Assembly: GCF_016919165.1 (NCBI RefSeq)
Contig: NZ_JAFFPS010000027.1
Location: forward strand, 25,072 to 89,071
DNA from: Leptospira chreensis
GTDB taxonomy: Bacteria; Spirochaetota; Leptospiria; Leptospirales; Leptospiraceae
Reading direction: 5' to 3'
DNA: 64,000 bases
Part shown: positions 35,029-44,345 of the stretch, piece by piece
How positions within the stretch are numbered: position 1 is the first letter of the stretch
Layout: each line of letters starts with the position of its first letter
Notes under the pieces: generated by a model
Database searches by the model: none
Told to the model about the DNA's origin: nothing
Seen by the model: only the letters and a program-made list of their open reading frames with translations
Translations under genes and position numbers: made by a program

Positions 35029-36243
35029 ATGGGGAATTCCTATATTATTGATGCTGTCCGAACTCCGAGAGGAAAGGGCAAAAAACGCGGGACACTTGCA
35101 TCCGTCCACCCACAAGAATTAGCTGCTGCCACATTAAAAGCCATCCAATCACGTACCGGAATCGATCCAAAAACGGTTGAAGAAGTTGTTATGGGTTGTG
35201 TATCCCAGGTTGCTGACCAAGCTGCATGTATCGCTCGTTACGCGGTAATGGCGGCTCATTGGCCACAAGAAGTTCCAGGTTATACTGTGAACCGTTTTTG
35301 CGGATCTGGATTACAAGCACTCAACAACGTGGCAAACCATGTTGGATCGGGAGCGATGGAACTTGGAGTTGGTGGTGGAGTTGAATCCATGAGCCGTGTG
35401 AAAATGGGTGATGATATGATTGGTCGCGATTTTAACGTTGGTAACGATAAAATTGCTGCTCATTACAATCTCGTTCCACAAGGAATCTCTGCTGACTTAA
35501 TCGCAACTAAGTATGATATTTCTCGTGAAGAAGCAGATCGTTTTGCAGAATCTTCACAACTAAAAGCTCACGCTGCCATTCAAAACGGATACTTTAAAAA
35601 ATCTGTGATCCCAATTACTTTGGATGATGGAACTGTTGTGACTGAAGAAGAGAACCCACGTTTGGAATCTGATTATGCATTCCTTTCTGGTCTTGGTCCT
35701 GTATTCAAAACTATCGGTGAAAAAGAATTGGATGCGATTGCATTACGTTCTTATCCAGAAGTAACAAAAATCAACCACATCCATACACTCGGAAATTCCT
35801 CTGGAATCGTGGATGGTGCGGCTGCAATCCTTGTTACCAATGATGATGGTTTGAAAAAATACGGTTTGAAGCCACGTGCAAGAATTCTTGCAACAGTGGC
35901 AACTGGTGAAGATCCAACGATCATGTTAACAGGTCCTGTTTCTGCTTCTCAAAAAGCTTTGAAACAAGCCGGACTTACTGTTAAGGACATTGACCTTTGG
36001 GAAATCAACGAAGCATTCGCCTCTGTTGTGTTATATGTAAAGAAAACACTCGGAATTGATGAATCCAAAATCAATGTAAACGGGGGATCGATTGCCCTTG
36101 GACATCCACTCGGAGCAACGGGAGCCATTCTAACTGGAACCGTTCTAGATGAGTTGGAAAGAAGAGACCTTCGTTACGGACTCATCACTCTTTGTATCGG
36201 TGGCGGAATGGGAATTGCGACCATCATCGAAAGATTGAAATAG
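35029..36243 (+). CDS. Acetyl-CoA C-acetyltransferase (thiolase)
   Basis: Condenses or cleaves acyl-CoA and acetyl-CoA. The 404-residue protein is full length with nucleophile C91 in NRFCGSG, H359 in the GHPLGATG motif and C389 in LCIGGGMG, the complete thiolase catalytic set. Ribosome site GAGAGAGG precedes the ATG. Downstream, past a hairpin, is a DUF35 Zn-ribbon/OB protein, a common thiolase partner. Whether it acts in beta-oxidation or in acetoacetyl-CoA formation cannot be decided. Confidence 0.95.
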   Translation: MGNSYIIDAVRTPRGKGKKRGTLASVHPQELAAATLKAIQSRTGIDPKTVEEVVMGCVSQVADQAACIARYAVMAAHWPQEVPGYTVNRFCGSGLQALNNVANHVGSGAMELGVGGGVESMSRVKMGDDMIGRDFNVGNDKIAAHYNLVPQGISADLIATKYDISREEADRFAESSQLKAHAAIQNGYFKKSVIPITLDDGTVVTEEENPRLESDYAFLSGLGPVFKTIGEKELDAIALRSYPEVTKINHIHTLGNSSGIVDGAAAILVTNDDGLKKYGLKPRARILATVATGEDPTIMLTGPVSASQKALKQAGLTVKDIDLWEINEAFASVVLYVKKTLGIDESKINVNGGSIALGHPLGATGAILTGTVLDELERRDLRYGLITLCIGGGMGIATIIERLK

Positions 36244-36269
36244 ACCTAGATTTCAAAATTTTCTAACAA

Positions 36270-36318
36270 GCACGTTTAGATTTCTCGGTACGAGGGATTT
36301 AAACGTGCGTCGTTTATT
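36270..36318 (+). terminator. Nested-stem hairpin after thiolase
   Basis: GCACGTTTA (36270-36278) pairs with TAAACGTGC (36300-36308); between them CTCG-GTA-CGAG forms an inner stem with five unpaired bases on each side. GTCGTTTATT follows. A terminator or processing site is likely, though the T-run is weak. Confidence 0.5.
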
Positions 36319-36404
36319 ACCACCTCACCCACAAACAGCGATTTTACTCTAGTTAGGGATATTTACGTATTGCGTTTATTTCCTAAAAAACCGAGTAATG
36401 TCCT

Positions 36405-36740
36405 ATGAACCTAACCGAGACTCTACCTGGAACCCACTGCAAAAAATGTAACTTTAAAGTGGCGGAACTTGTAGATGTTTGCCCTTCTTGCGGAAGTGAA
36501 TCCATAGAAACGGTAGACCTAAAACAGAACGGAATCATCCATTCTTTTACGGTTGTTTATGTTGGATTTGGACACATGGCCGACCGTGCGCCTTATGTTC
36601 TTGCGATTGTCCAAACAGAAGAACATGTGAAACTAACTACTGTAGTCGAAGGTGTGACAAACTTTGAATCAGTCAAAATTGGTGATAAGGTTCGATTCAA
36701 AAACGTGGATCCCAAAATAGGTCCTATCTTTCAATATTAG
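36405..36740 (+). CDS. DUF35 Zn-ribbon/OB-fold protein
   Basis: A 111-residue protein with N-terminal rubredoxin-like zinc ribbon C12, C15, C26, C29 and an OB-fold with GIIHSFTVVYVG and an IGDKVRFKNVD strand. In archaea and some bacteria such proteins bind thiolases or HMG-CoA synthase and channel CoA intermediates. The position 160 bp after the thiolase gene supports this here. Interaction is inferred. Confidence 0.85.
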   Translation: MNLTETLPGTHCKKCNFKVAELVDVCPSCGSESIETVDLKQNGIIHSFTVVYVGFGHMADRAPYVLAIVQTEEHVKLTTVVEGVTNFESVKIGDKVRFKNVDPKIGPIFQY

Positions 36741-36877
36741 GATTTCCTGCCGGGTTTTGATTTCAGACAAGAGTAAGGGACTGGAAGGTTCCACAAGAAA
36801 TAAAGACCAAAGGTTTGAAGGAAAGAAATCTTGAATGGGAAGGCCATCCAACATAGATTAAACAAACGTTACCTCCG

Positions 36878-37315
36878 ATGAAACCTACCGCAAAATCCAA
36901 ACAAAAATATCCCATTCCTTTAGAATCTCTAACTTCTTATTATTTTGATTTAACGCCTGTAATGTTAGATAAGGTGATGGAGATCCGCAATTGGATTTAT
37001 GAAATTGCCGAGTCGAATGATTTGATTGGTGAGATCGAAGAATGTATGAAATGGGGCCAACCGAGTTTTTTAACACCAAAAACCAAATCAGGTTCCACCA
37101 TTCGCATTGGGAAGGTAGACGATTCCGAATTTGCTCTCTACTTTAATTGTAAAACTACCATAGCCAAAGAAATCGCGATGGAATTTCCTGAATGGAACTG
37201 TGATGGAAAAAGAGCTTTGTATTTGAAAGCGAACCAAAAACTTTCTAAAACCAAACTCATCACTTGTCTGAACAAAGCCTTGTTGTATCATAAAAGAAAA
37301 ACTGAATTTTATTAG
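36878..37315 (+). CDS. DUF1801 family protein
   Basis: A 145-residue soluble protein with the DUF1801 pattern: IRNWIYEIAESNDLIGEIEECMKWGQPSF, then KSGSTIRIGK and the FALYFNCKTT strand. The family includes proteins of the YdhG type related to iron-chaperone-like folds; biochemical role not established. It lies 137 bp after the DUF35 gene and 61 bp before the thioesterase gene. Confidence 0.8.
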   Translation: MKPTAKSKQKYPIPLESLTSYYFDLTPVMLDKVMEIRNWIYEIAESNDLIGEIEECMKWGQPSFLTPKTKSGSTIRIGKVDDSEFALYFNCKTTIAKEIAMEFPEWNCDGKRALYLKANQKLSKTKLITCLNKALLYHKRKTEFY

Positions 37316-37376
37316 GAATTAAAAAGGATTTGATTCCTTCGGCAGAATGTTATTGGCAAAGAGGAAAATCTAGAGC

Positions 37377-37814
37377 ATGAAATCAAAGGAAGGTACTTTC
37401 CAGCATTCGTTCCGTGTTCGATATTCGGAAGTGGATTCCCAAGGGATCGTGTTTAACGCAAATTATCTTAACTATTTGGATGTAGCCATTACTGAATACT
37501 TTCGCGCAAAAGGAATTTCTTATTCTGAATTCATTGAGCGATACCAATTGGATTTTCATGTGGTGCAGTCGCTAATTGATTATCGTAATGGTGCTAAGTT
37601 TGACGATCTGTTAGAAATCGCTTTAAGTCCCAGTTATAAGTCTTCTAAGATCTATTGGTCATTTCAGATGATTTGTGGGGGTAAAAAAATTTGTTCGGGA
37701 ATGCTTACTTATATAACTGTAAGTCATGTGACAAAGAAGATTGTATCCTTACCGGAAGAGGTGGGACGCTTGCTAAAGTTTGAAGTGAAAGTAGATCAAA
37801 AGCCAACGGAATGA
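37377..37814 (+). CDS. 4HBT-family acyl-CoA thioesterase
   Basis: A 145-residue hotdog-fold enzyme of the YbgC/4-hydroxybenzoyl-CoA thioesterase type. RVRYSEVDSQGIVFNANYLNYLDVA contains the catalytic-motif Asp and the Asn of the usual HANYL element, and DFHVVQSLIDYRNGAKFDDLLEI follows the family pattern. It likely hydrolyses an acyl-CoA. The neighbouring thiolase and DUF35 genes suggest acyl-CoA metabolism as the theme of this segment. Confidence 0.9.
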   Translation: MKSKEGTFQHSFRVRYSEVDSQGIVFNANYLNYLDVAITEYFRAKGISYSEFIERYQLDFHVVQSLIDYRNGAKFDDLLEIALSPSYKSSKIYWSFQMICGGKKICSGMLTYITVSHVTKKIVSLPEEVGRLLKFEVKVDQKPTE

Positions 37815-38012
37815 TGGCATTGGTTTTGAAAGCCTAACATTTACCTACCAGAATCATTCCAATCCCCGCGCCACCGATCGAAGCGGAAATCCTTTCCGTA
37901 AACAATTCATTTTGATAGGGGTCGTTATTATATCAAGGTGAGATACCTCGATGGATTCGAGGCGCCCCATGGAATGAATGAAAATCGAATGTCTTTAGAA
38001 AAAATATAAAAT

Positions 38013-39440
38013 TTAGAAGTGACTCGTTTTTCTTTCGCCTTCTGGTTCTTTTTGCCCTCGCCAACCGCCACCAAGTGCTTTATACAAACCGACGTTAGAT
38101 TCTAGTAAACTATATTTTAATTCATACACTTCGATCTGAGCTTCTAAGAAGTCGCGTTGTGTGAATAAAACATCAATGTAATCGATACGGCCGGCTTTAA
38201 ATAGAATGTTGGAAATTTCTACGGACTCTTTTAAGTTTAATACTTGTTTGGTTTTTGCATCGAATTTTTGGTTTAGATTGTTTATCTTTACAATTTGGTT
38301 CGTGACTTCTGTGAATGCTTTGAGGAGAGAAACTTCATAGTTGTATAAAGCTTGGATTTGCATATTGTTTGCCGTTGCATAGTTTGCTTCAATGGCTTTT
38401 CTGTTGATGAGTGGAGCAATGATTCCTCCACCCAAACCATAAGCTAACGATACTGGTGTTCCTTTAAAATGTTTAGAATTAAAGGCTTCATATCCAATGT
38501 TTCCATCAATCATAAGTGATGGATAAAATTTGGCTCTGGCAACTTCAACATCTAGTTTTCTCGATTCCAAAATCAACGTTGCTTGTTTGATGTCTGGTCG
38601 ATTTTCCAAAAGATCAATGGGAACAGATTTTTGAATTTCTGGTAACGTGATGTCTAAAAACTCTCCTGATTTCCTTGTGATCTTTTCAGGAAACCTTCCC
38701 AGTAAAAAGTTCAAACGGTTTTCTGTGATGGCAATGCGTTGTACGATATCATACTTTCGTGCTAAATTTTTAGCAACCTCTGCTTCAAAACGTTTTACGG
38801 CGAGTGATGTAGTTCGCCCCGCTTCTCTTTGGAGGACAACGATTTCTTTGACCTTGGTTAGTACCTCAATGTAGTTCTCTACCAAAGTGAGTTGGTTGTC
38901 GAGAGCAATCAGTTCAAAATAGGTATCTGTAATTTCTGCAACTAGGTTAGTGACTACATATCGTTTTCCTTCGATACCTGCCAAATAACGAAGGTAAGCT
39001 GACTTAGTTGCGTTTCTTAATTTTTTCCAAATATCAATTTCCCAACTCATCACGAGCCCACCATGGGCAAAGAGAGTAGGCGAATTTGCATTTGGTGTAC
39101 TAAATCTTTCTTTTTGTTCACTCCCACCATCAGCTTGGAGGGATAATTTAGGAAGGTATTCCCCTTGTCTTGCAAACACCTCATTGTTAGAAATATTAAT
39201 TTCTTGTTCTAAGATGGCAAGTTCCTGGTTATTTTCAATGGCAACATCAATCAGTTCCACTAATTGTGATTCTTTGAAAAATTCTTTCCAAATCTGATTT
39301 GCTAACTTTTCTGATTTTTCTGAACTTTCCCAATTTAAAAATTCATCGGGAAGTTTTAGATCTTCTTTATCTCTCTCTAAAAGAGCAGGAATACAAGAAA
39401 ATGTGAATAATAATATTGAGGTGATGATGATTCGTTTCAT
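38013..39440 (-). CDS. Outer membrane efflux lipoprotein (TolC/OprM family)
   Basis: Outer membrane channel of a tripartite pump. The 475-residue protein has a signal peptide with lipobox FTFSC and two tandem outer membrane efflux domains with long helical segments (for example the ANSPTLFAHGG...WEIDIWKKLRNATKSAYLRY region and LNLKESVEISNILFKAGRIDYIDVLFTQRDFLEAQ). It follows the RND gene by one base, so the three pump components form one operon. Confidence 0.93.
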   Translation of the reverse strand: MKRIIITSILLFTFSCIPALLERDKEDLKLPDEFLNWESSEKSEKLANQIWKEFFKESQLVELIDVAIENNQELAILEQEINISNNEVFARQGEYLPKLSLQADGGSEQKERFSTPNANSPTLFAHGGLVMSWEIDIWKKLRNATKSAYLRYLAGIEGKRYVVTNLVAEITDTYFELIALDNQLTLVENYIEVLTKVKEIVVLQREAGRTTSLAVKRFEAEVAKNLARKYDIVQRIAITENRLNFLLGRFPEKITRKSGEFLDITLPEIQKSVPIDLLENRPDIKQATLILESRKLDVEVARAKFYPSLMIDGNIGYEAFNSKHFKGTPVSLAYGLGGGIIAPLINRKAIEANYATANNMQIQALYNYEVSLLKAFTEVTNQIVKINNLNQKFDAKTKQVLNLKESVEISNILFKAGRIDYIDVLFTQRDFLEAQIEVYELKYSLLESNVGLYKALGGGWRGQKEPEGERKTSHF

Positions 39441-39441
39441 G

Positions 39442-42400
39442 TTACTTCTTTCCTCGTTTCATTTTTTTTCTTTCTACTTCCGAGAAAATGTAACTCTCGG
39501 GTGATTCTGTGAGTGGCATAAGATCTTCTTTGTAGATTAAAGTTTTACCTTTTGCGATGTTTGCAAAGATGATGTATAATCCTGGGACGATGATGACACC
39601 AAAGATGGTTCCGAACAACATTCCGCCTAACGCACAAGCACCGATGGTATGATTGGCAATGGCTCCGGGACCTGTTGCAAAAACAAGAGGTAATAAACCA
39701 GCAACAAAGGCAAACGATGTCATAAGAATGGGTCGAAATCTCGCCTTTGCCCCTTCGATGGCAGCTTCAAACACGCTCAAACCTGCTTCTTGTCTTTGCC
39801 GTGCAAATTCAACGATTAATACTGCGTTCTTACCAAGAAGACCGATTAACATAATCATCCCGATTTGGGCGTAGATATCGTTAGCAAGACCTAACAATTT
39901 CAATAAGAAGAAGGTTCCAAAAATTCCTGGTGGGAGTGATAGAATCACGGAAAAAGGAATGATGAAACTTTCATATTGAGCGGAAAGAACGAGATAAACA
40001 AAGACAATCACCGCTAAAAAAATAAAGATCGCTTCATTTCCACGTGCGGCTTCATCATAGGAGAGTCCTTCCCAACCCACTTCAAATCCTGAAGGTAAAT
40101 TTACGGATGCTTTGCGTATTGCTTGGATGGCATCACCAGTCGTATAACCTTTGTTTGGTAAAACATTGATTACTGAGGATGTATAAGCATTGTACCTTGT
40201 AATTTCATTGGCACCTTGTTTTTGTTCGAGAGACAAAAATGCGGAATAAGGAACCATCTCCCCTTTGTCATTGGGAGTGAATAAATTCAAAATATCAGAT
40301 GGTAACCTTCGGAATTCAGGAAGTGATTGGACATAGACTTTAAAAAACTGATTAAAGCGAATGAATCCTTGTTCATAAGTACTACCAACAAGGATATCCA
40401 AATTATCCATGGCTTCCCCGATGTTGACGCCTTTTTGCATCGCCAGTTTTCGATCCAGTTTAACTTCGAGTTGCGGGAATTTTGCAGAGTAAAAGGAGAA
40501 CAGTCCAGTTAACTCTTCTCTTTTTCTAAGTTCGCCCATAAACTCTTCGTGAACTTTATCGAAGGCCGTATAATCCCCGCTATTTGTTTTATCTAACAAA
40601 CGAAACATAACTCCACCCGCTGCCCCAAATCCGGGAACTGCGGGAGGTTCAAAAAACTCAATGATGGCACCAAAGTTTTTTGTGTTGTGTTCGAGTTCTT
40701 CCATCACATCATGAACTGAATTTTTTCTGTCAGACCAATCTTTTAAACTGATGAGACAGGTTCCTGCATTGGAACCTTCACCTTCGGTTAAAATTTCGTA
40801 ACCAGCAAGTGAAGCCACCGAGTCCACACCTTCAATTTTTAATGCGACCTCTTGGAGTTTGCGTGCGACATCATTTGTTTTTTCAATCGTAGATCCAGGA
40901 GGAGTTTGTATGACTGCGTAAATCATACCTTGGTCTTCCCCGGGAACAAATCCGGCAGGAACCAATTGAGTGAGTATCAGAAATCCAACAGTGAAACTAA
41001 GTAGGATTGAAACGATAAACACTTTCGATCCAGAAAAACGATGCATTAAGTTCACGTATTTTTCTGTGACTATATCAAAATAGAAATTGAATTTGTTTAA
41101 AAAAATATCAATTGGGTTGTGAGTTTTTTTATCGTGAGAATGCGGTCTCAGAATCATAGCTGTTAACACAGGAGTGAGTGTTAAGGCTACAAATCCTGAC
41201 AAAACAATAGAAGTTGCCATTGTGATCGCAAACTGTCGATAGAATACTCCGACCGGTCCTGGTAAAAAAGTCACAGGAACAAACACCGCTGTCATGAGAA
41301 GTGTGATGGCAATGACTGCACCACTGATTTCTCCTAAAACACTTTTTACCGATTCATAAACACCTAAGTCTTCGTCGGCCATTTTTGCATGCACTGCTTC
41401 CACAACAACGATGGCATCATCCACAACAATACCGATGGCGAGTACCATGGCAAAAAGTGTAATTAAGTTAATGGTGAGACCGAGGGCCATCATAAAAGAA
41501 AAGGCACCAATTAAGGAGACGGGAACGGCTATGATGGGAATGAGGGTGGAGCGCCAATCTCCGAGGAAGATAAACACTACAATGGCTACAAGCACGAAGG
41601 CTTCGACAAGAGTATGGATTACTTTTTCAATGGCGGCATCGATAAAGTTAGAAACATCATAACTGAGTTTATAATCCATTTGTGGAGGAAATGTTTTTTT
41701 CAGTTCTTCCAACTTTGATTTGATATCTTCAATTACCTCTTTTGCGTTACTACCTTCTGTTTGTTTGAACATGATGGCTGCGGCGGGATGGCCATCCACA
41801 TCGGAGTAAATATTATAAAACTCGCTATCTAGTTCTACTTTAGAAATATCTTTTAAGTATAAAACTTCTCCACCATTTTTTGCCCTAATGATAATGTTCT
41901 CATATTGTTGCGGTTCGTTGTACCAACCTTCATAAGTCAGTGTATATTCCAGTGATTGGGCTTGTTTACCAGAACTTTGACCTAGCCGGCCAGGCCTTGC
42001 AATGATACTTTGGTTTTCGATTGCTTTCATCACTTCGGAAGTGGTTACATTGTATGCACGCATTCGATCTGGATTTAACCAAATACGCATAGCATATTGT
42101 CTTGTTCCTAATATCTTAGCCTGACCAATTCCATGGATTCGTTTTAATTCCGGTAGTAAGAAGACAGTTGCATAATTATAAAGAAACTTCTCACTTGCAT
42201 TTGGATCTTTGCTATATAAATTCACATACAACAACATACTGGGTTGTACGGGTTGTACAAAAATCCCTTCCAAACGTACAAGTTCAGGAACACGATACAT
42301 CATCTGATCCACCCTAGTTTTTACTTGCACTAAGGCATCGTTTGGATTGGTTCCTGGTTCAAACAATACTTGTATGATGGCATCACCAGAACTTGTAGAG

Positions 42401-42642
42401 GATGAAATCATGTATCGCATACCAGCAACACCATTGATCGCTTGTTCCAGAGTGGTGATCGTTGATTGTACTAATACTTGAGCACTCGCACCAGGAAAGG
42501 ATAAAGTAATGGTTACCCTTGGTGGAGCAATTTCAGGAAATTGTGATACGGGAATGTTTTTGATAGAAATCAATCCAACAAAAACAACAAGTACCGACAA
42601 AACGATCGAAAGAACGGGTCTTTGGAGAAATTTAGTAAACAT
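39442..42642 (-). CDS. RND efflux pump, HAE1 family inner membrane transporter
   Basis: Proton-driven drug/amphiphile exporter of 1066 residues with 12 membrane segments and two periplasmic loops. N-terminal FLQRPVLSIVLSVLVVFVGL and QFPEIAPPRVTITLSFPGAS are typical of AcrB-like HAE1 pumps. The proton-relay pair D408-D409 in GIVVDDAIVVVEAV corresponds to AcrB D407-D408, which separates it from heavy-metal HME pumps. Substrates are unknown. The gene lies between the adaptor and the outer membrane factor. Confidence 0.95.
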   Translation of the reverse strand: MFTKFLQRPVLSIVLSVLVVFVGLISIKNIPVSQFPEIAPPRVTITLSFPGASAQVLVQSTITTLEQAINGVAGMRYMISSSTSSGDAIIQVLFEPGTNPNDALVQVKTRVDQMMYRVPELVRLEGIFVQPVQPSMLLYVNLYSKDPNASEKFLYNYATVFLLPELKRIHGIGQAKILGTRQYAMRIWLNPDRMRAYNVTTSEVMKAIENQSIIARPGRLGQSSGKQAQSLEYTLTYEGWYNEPQQYENIIIRAKNGGEVLYLKDISKVELDSEFYNIYSDVDGHPAAAIMFKQTEGSNAKEVIEDIKSKLEELKKTFPPQMDYKLSYDVSNFIDAAIEKVIHTLVEAFVLVAIVVFIFLGDWRSTLIPIIAVPVSLIGAFSFMMALGLTINLITLFAMVLAIGIVVDDAIVVVEAVHAKMADEDLGVYESVKSVLGEISGAVIAITLLMTAVFVPVTFLPGPVGVFYRQFAITMATSIVLSGFVALTLTPVLTAMILRPHSHDKKTHNPIDIFLNKFNFYFDIVTEKYVNLMHRFSGSKVFIVSILLSFTVGFLILTQLVPAGFVPGEDQGMIYAVIQTPPGSTIEKTNDVARKLQEVALKIEGVDSVASLAGYEILTEGEGSNAGTCLISLKDWSDRKNSVHDVMEELEHNTKNFGAIIEFFEPPAVPGFGAAGGVMFRLLDKTNSGDYTAFDKVHEEFMGELRKREELTGLFSFYSAKFPQLEVKLDRKLAMQKGVNIGEAMDNLDILVGSTYEQGFIRFNQFFKVYVQSLPEFRRLPSDILNLFTPNDKGEMVPYSAFLSLEQKQGANEITRYNAYTSSVINVLPNKGYTTGDAIQAIRKASVNLPSGFEVGWEGLSYDEAARGNEAIFIFLAVIVFVYLVLSAQYESFIIPFSVILSLPPGIFGTFFLLKLLGLANDIYAQIGMIMLIGLLGKNAVLIVEFARQRQEAGLSVFEAAIEGAKARFRPILMTSFAFVAGLLPLVFATGPGAIANHTIGACALGGMLFGTIFGVIIVPGLYIIFANIAKGKTLIYKEDLMPLTESPESYIFSEVERKKMKRGKK

Positions 42643-42653
42643 AAATTGATCTC

Positions 42654-43808
42654 CTAATGAGCAGCTAAGTCAAAACTTTTCAGTATGTTATCAAGAGACT
42701 CAACTTTATATTTTATAGAGTCATCATCGTGAACTTTTCCAAGCCCTTCCAAAAGAATAATATCATTCTCCGAAATACCAGACTCTACAACAAATAGATG
42801 TGGAATTTCATTAGCTATTTTGATCTCAGTGGCTTTGATTTTACCTTTAAGATTGACTACATAAACGTAGTGTTTATCTAAAACTTCGAAGGTTGCCTTT
42901 TGCGGAATGATCAAAGCATCTTTTAGATTTTCATGAACAACAACATTACCCGTTTCTCCGTGGCGCAAAAGTCTATTTGGGTTTGAAAATGTTGCTCGAA
43001 ATGGTATCGTTCCTGTTTCGCTGTCAAATTCACCTTCGATTGTATCAGCGATTCCTTCTTGTTTAAAGAATTGATTGTTCGCCATCAAGAATTTCACTTT
43101 TAATGGTTTGTCTTCCGATTTCTTTTCACTGGAAAAGTTTAGATAATCTTTTTCAGAAACATTGAAGTATACCCAGAGTTTGGAAATATCAGAGATTGTT
43201 GTTAGAAGTGTTCCTTCTTCTACCAAACTTCCCAATCGAACTTGGAATCGATCGGTAATTCCTGTAAACGGCGCAGTCACCGTAGCTAAGTTAAGATGAA
43301 TTTGAGCCAAATCCATTGTGGCTTTATTTTTTTTCAGCCTAGCTTTGATTAATGATAATTCTGTTTGTGAAACTACATTTTCTTTAAATAGTTTCTCTGT
43401 GTTTTCGTATTCTATCGAAGTTGATTCATATTCGGCTTTTGCTTTTTCAAATTGAGCATTGACAAGCATAGGCATTACTTGGAATAATTTTTGTCCTTTT
43501 TTAACTACTTTCCCTTCATCCATAAAAATGTTAGTTAAATAACCTTTTTCGAATGCTCTGATTTCAATCCGTTGGATGGCCTTTACTTGCGCCACATAAC
43601 TTTTTTCAATCGTTACATCTTGTTTCCAAGGGTAAGCAGCCATTAGCGAATTTTTTTCTTCGTGATTGCCAGAATGACAGTTCACTAGAATTGAATTTAA
43701 TAAGAATATACTAATGCTAAGTATAGAAAATTTACGAAAAGATGAGTTTTTATGTTCTAAAGAAAATTCCATGGTATCCTCACTTTGTTCCATCGAATGT
43801 TGAAACAA
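42654..43808 (-). CDS. RND efflux periplasmic adaptor lipoprotein
   Basis: Membrane fusion protein linking the RND pump to the outer membrane channel. The 384-residue frame has a signal peptide ending SILVNC, so it is lipid anchored. Ordered domains: lipoyl/barrel-sandwich halves (IEIRAFEKGYLTNIFMDEGKVVKKGQKLF and NLATVTAPFTGITDRFQVRLGSLVEEG), alpha-hairpin between them, beta-barrel, and membrane-proximal domain. Several ATGs occur upstream of the signal peptide (codons 1, 6, 13); the true start may be the later one. Confidence 0.92.
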   Translation of the reverse strand: MFQHSMEQSEDTMEFSLEHKNSSFRKFSILSISIFLLNSILVNCHSGNHEEKNSLMAAYPWKQDVTIEKSYVAQVKAIQRIEIRAFEKGYLTNIFMDEGKVVKKGQKLFQVMPMLVNAQFEKAKAEYESTSIEYENTEKLFKENVVSQTELSLIKARLKKNKATMDLAQIHLNLATVTAPFTGITDRFQVRLGSLVEEGTLLTTISDISKLWVYFNVSEKDYLNFSSEKKSEDKPLKVKFLMANNQFFKQEGIADTIEGEFDSETGTIPFRATFSNPNRLLRHGETGNVVVHENLKDALIIPQKATFEVLDKHYVYVVNLKGKIKATEIKIANEIPHLFVVESGISENDIILLEGLGKVHDDDSIKYKVESLDNILKSFDLAAH

Positions 43809-43867
43809 AAGGTTGTAATCTAAGATCGTTAGGCGTCATAAGTATGCGCCGCTAAAGCGAATAGATG

Positions 43868-44233
43868 TTAGATGGAATTTGTGGGGGGAGCGCGATCTTT
43901 CTGTCTTTCTAAGGTATCGTTAGAAATAGGTTCTAGAAGATGGAAAGTTAAATATTCAGATGAAATTTCAATTTGTAAGGGAATGTACGAAGATAGAGAA
44001 GAGTGGATGTGATTCTGATGTAGCGAATCTAACTTTGCCTCTTCTTCTCCAGGTTCGGAGATATTGCTAACGAAGGCATTTAAATCGTACAAACTAGATG
44101 TGTTGTAAGATTTTGTTTTAACATTACTGCTAAAACTCGCAGGGTATCCTTCAGTGTTTGTACTGATGAATACAAGTGAGAATAGCATGATTGCGATCCT
44201 ACTTGCGATAGTCTTTGTCATTACCTGAACCAT
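43868..44233 (-). CDS. Small exported protein leading the efflux operon
   Basis: Not recognised. A 121-residue frame beginning MVQVMTKT, with a signal peptide (RIAIMLFSLVFISTNTEG) and a polar mature part containing HQNHIHSS and the C-terminal RAPPTNS. Small exported proteins ending in an xPP motif are common just upstream of RND efflux operons, sometimes called leader proteins of metal efflux clusters; the resemblance here is only to that general pattern. It sits 59 bp upstream of the adaptor gene in the same orientation. Confidence 0.55.
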   Translation of the reverse strand: MVQVMTKTIASRIAIMLFSLVFISTNTEGYPASFSSNVKTKSYNTSSLYDLNAFVSNISEPGEEEAKLDSLHQNHIHSSLSSYIPLQIEISSEYLTFHLLEPISNDTLERQKDRAPPTNSI

Positions 44234-44345
44234 CTACTGCCAGCGAATTCCTGAAAAGAGAATTGTCAATCGTTTAAAATAATTCTAAATCTAACTTAAA
44301 TTTTATAATAACGAATGTTTGATCTTATCGTTTTATAAAATTTTT

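Noticed and set aside
34336..35115. Long open frame on the - strand, 259 codons, spanning the unknown exported gene and thiolase start
   Set aside because: Antisense to two better supported genes, no recognisable domain, composition typical of a shadow frame.
37946..37962. Hairpin CCTCGA-TGGAT-TCGAGG between thioesterase and efflux genes
   Set aside because: Short six-bp stem without a T-run on either strand; terminator not supported.
44234..44345. Possible promoter elements in the AT-rich region before the efflux operon, including a TTGACA on the - strand
   Set aside because: TTGACA lies too close to the start codon for a usable -10, and no convincing pair could be chosen.
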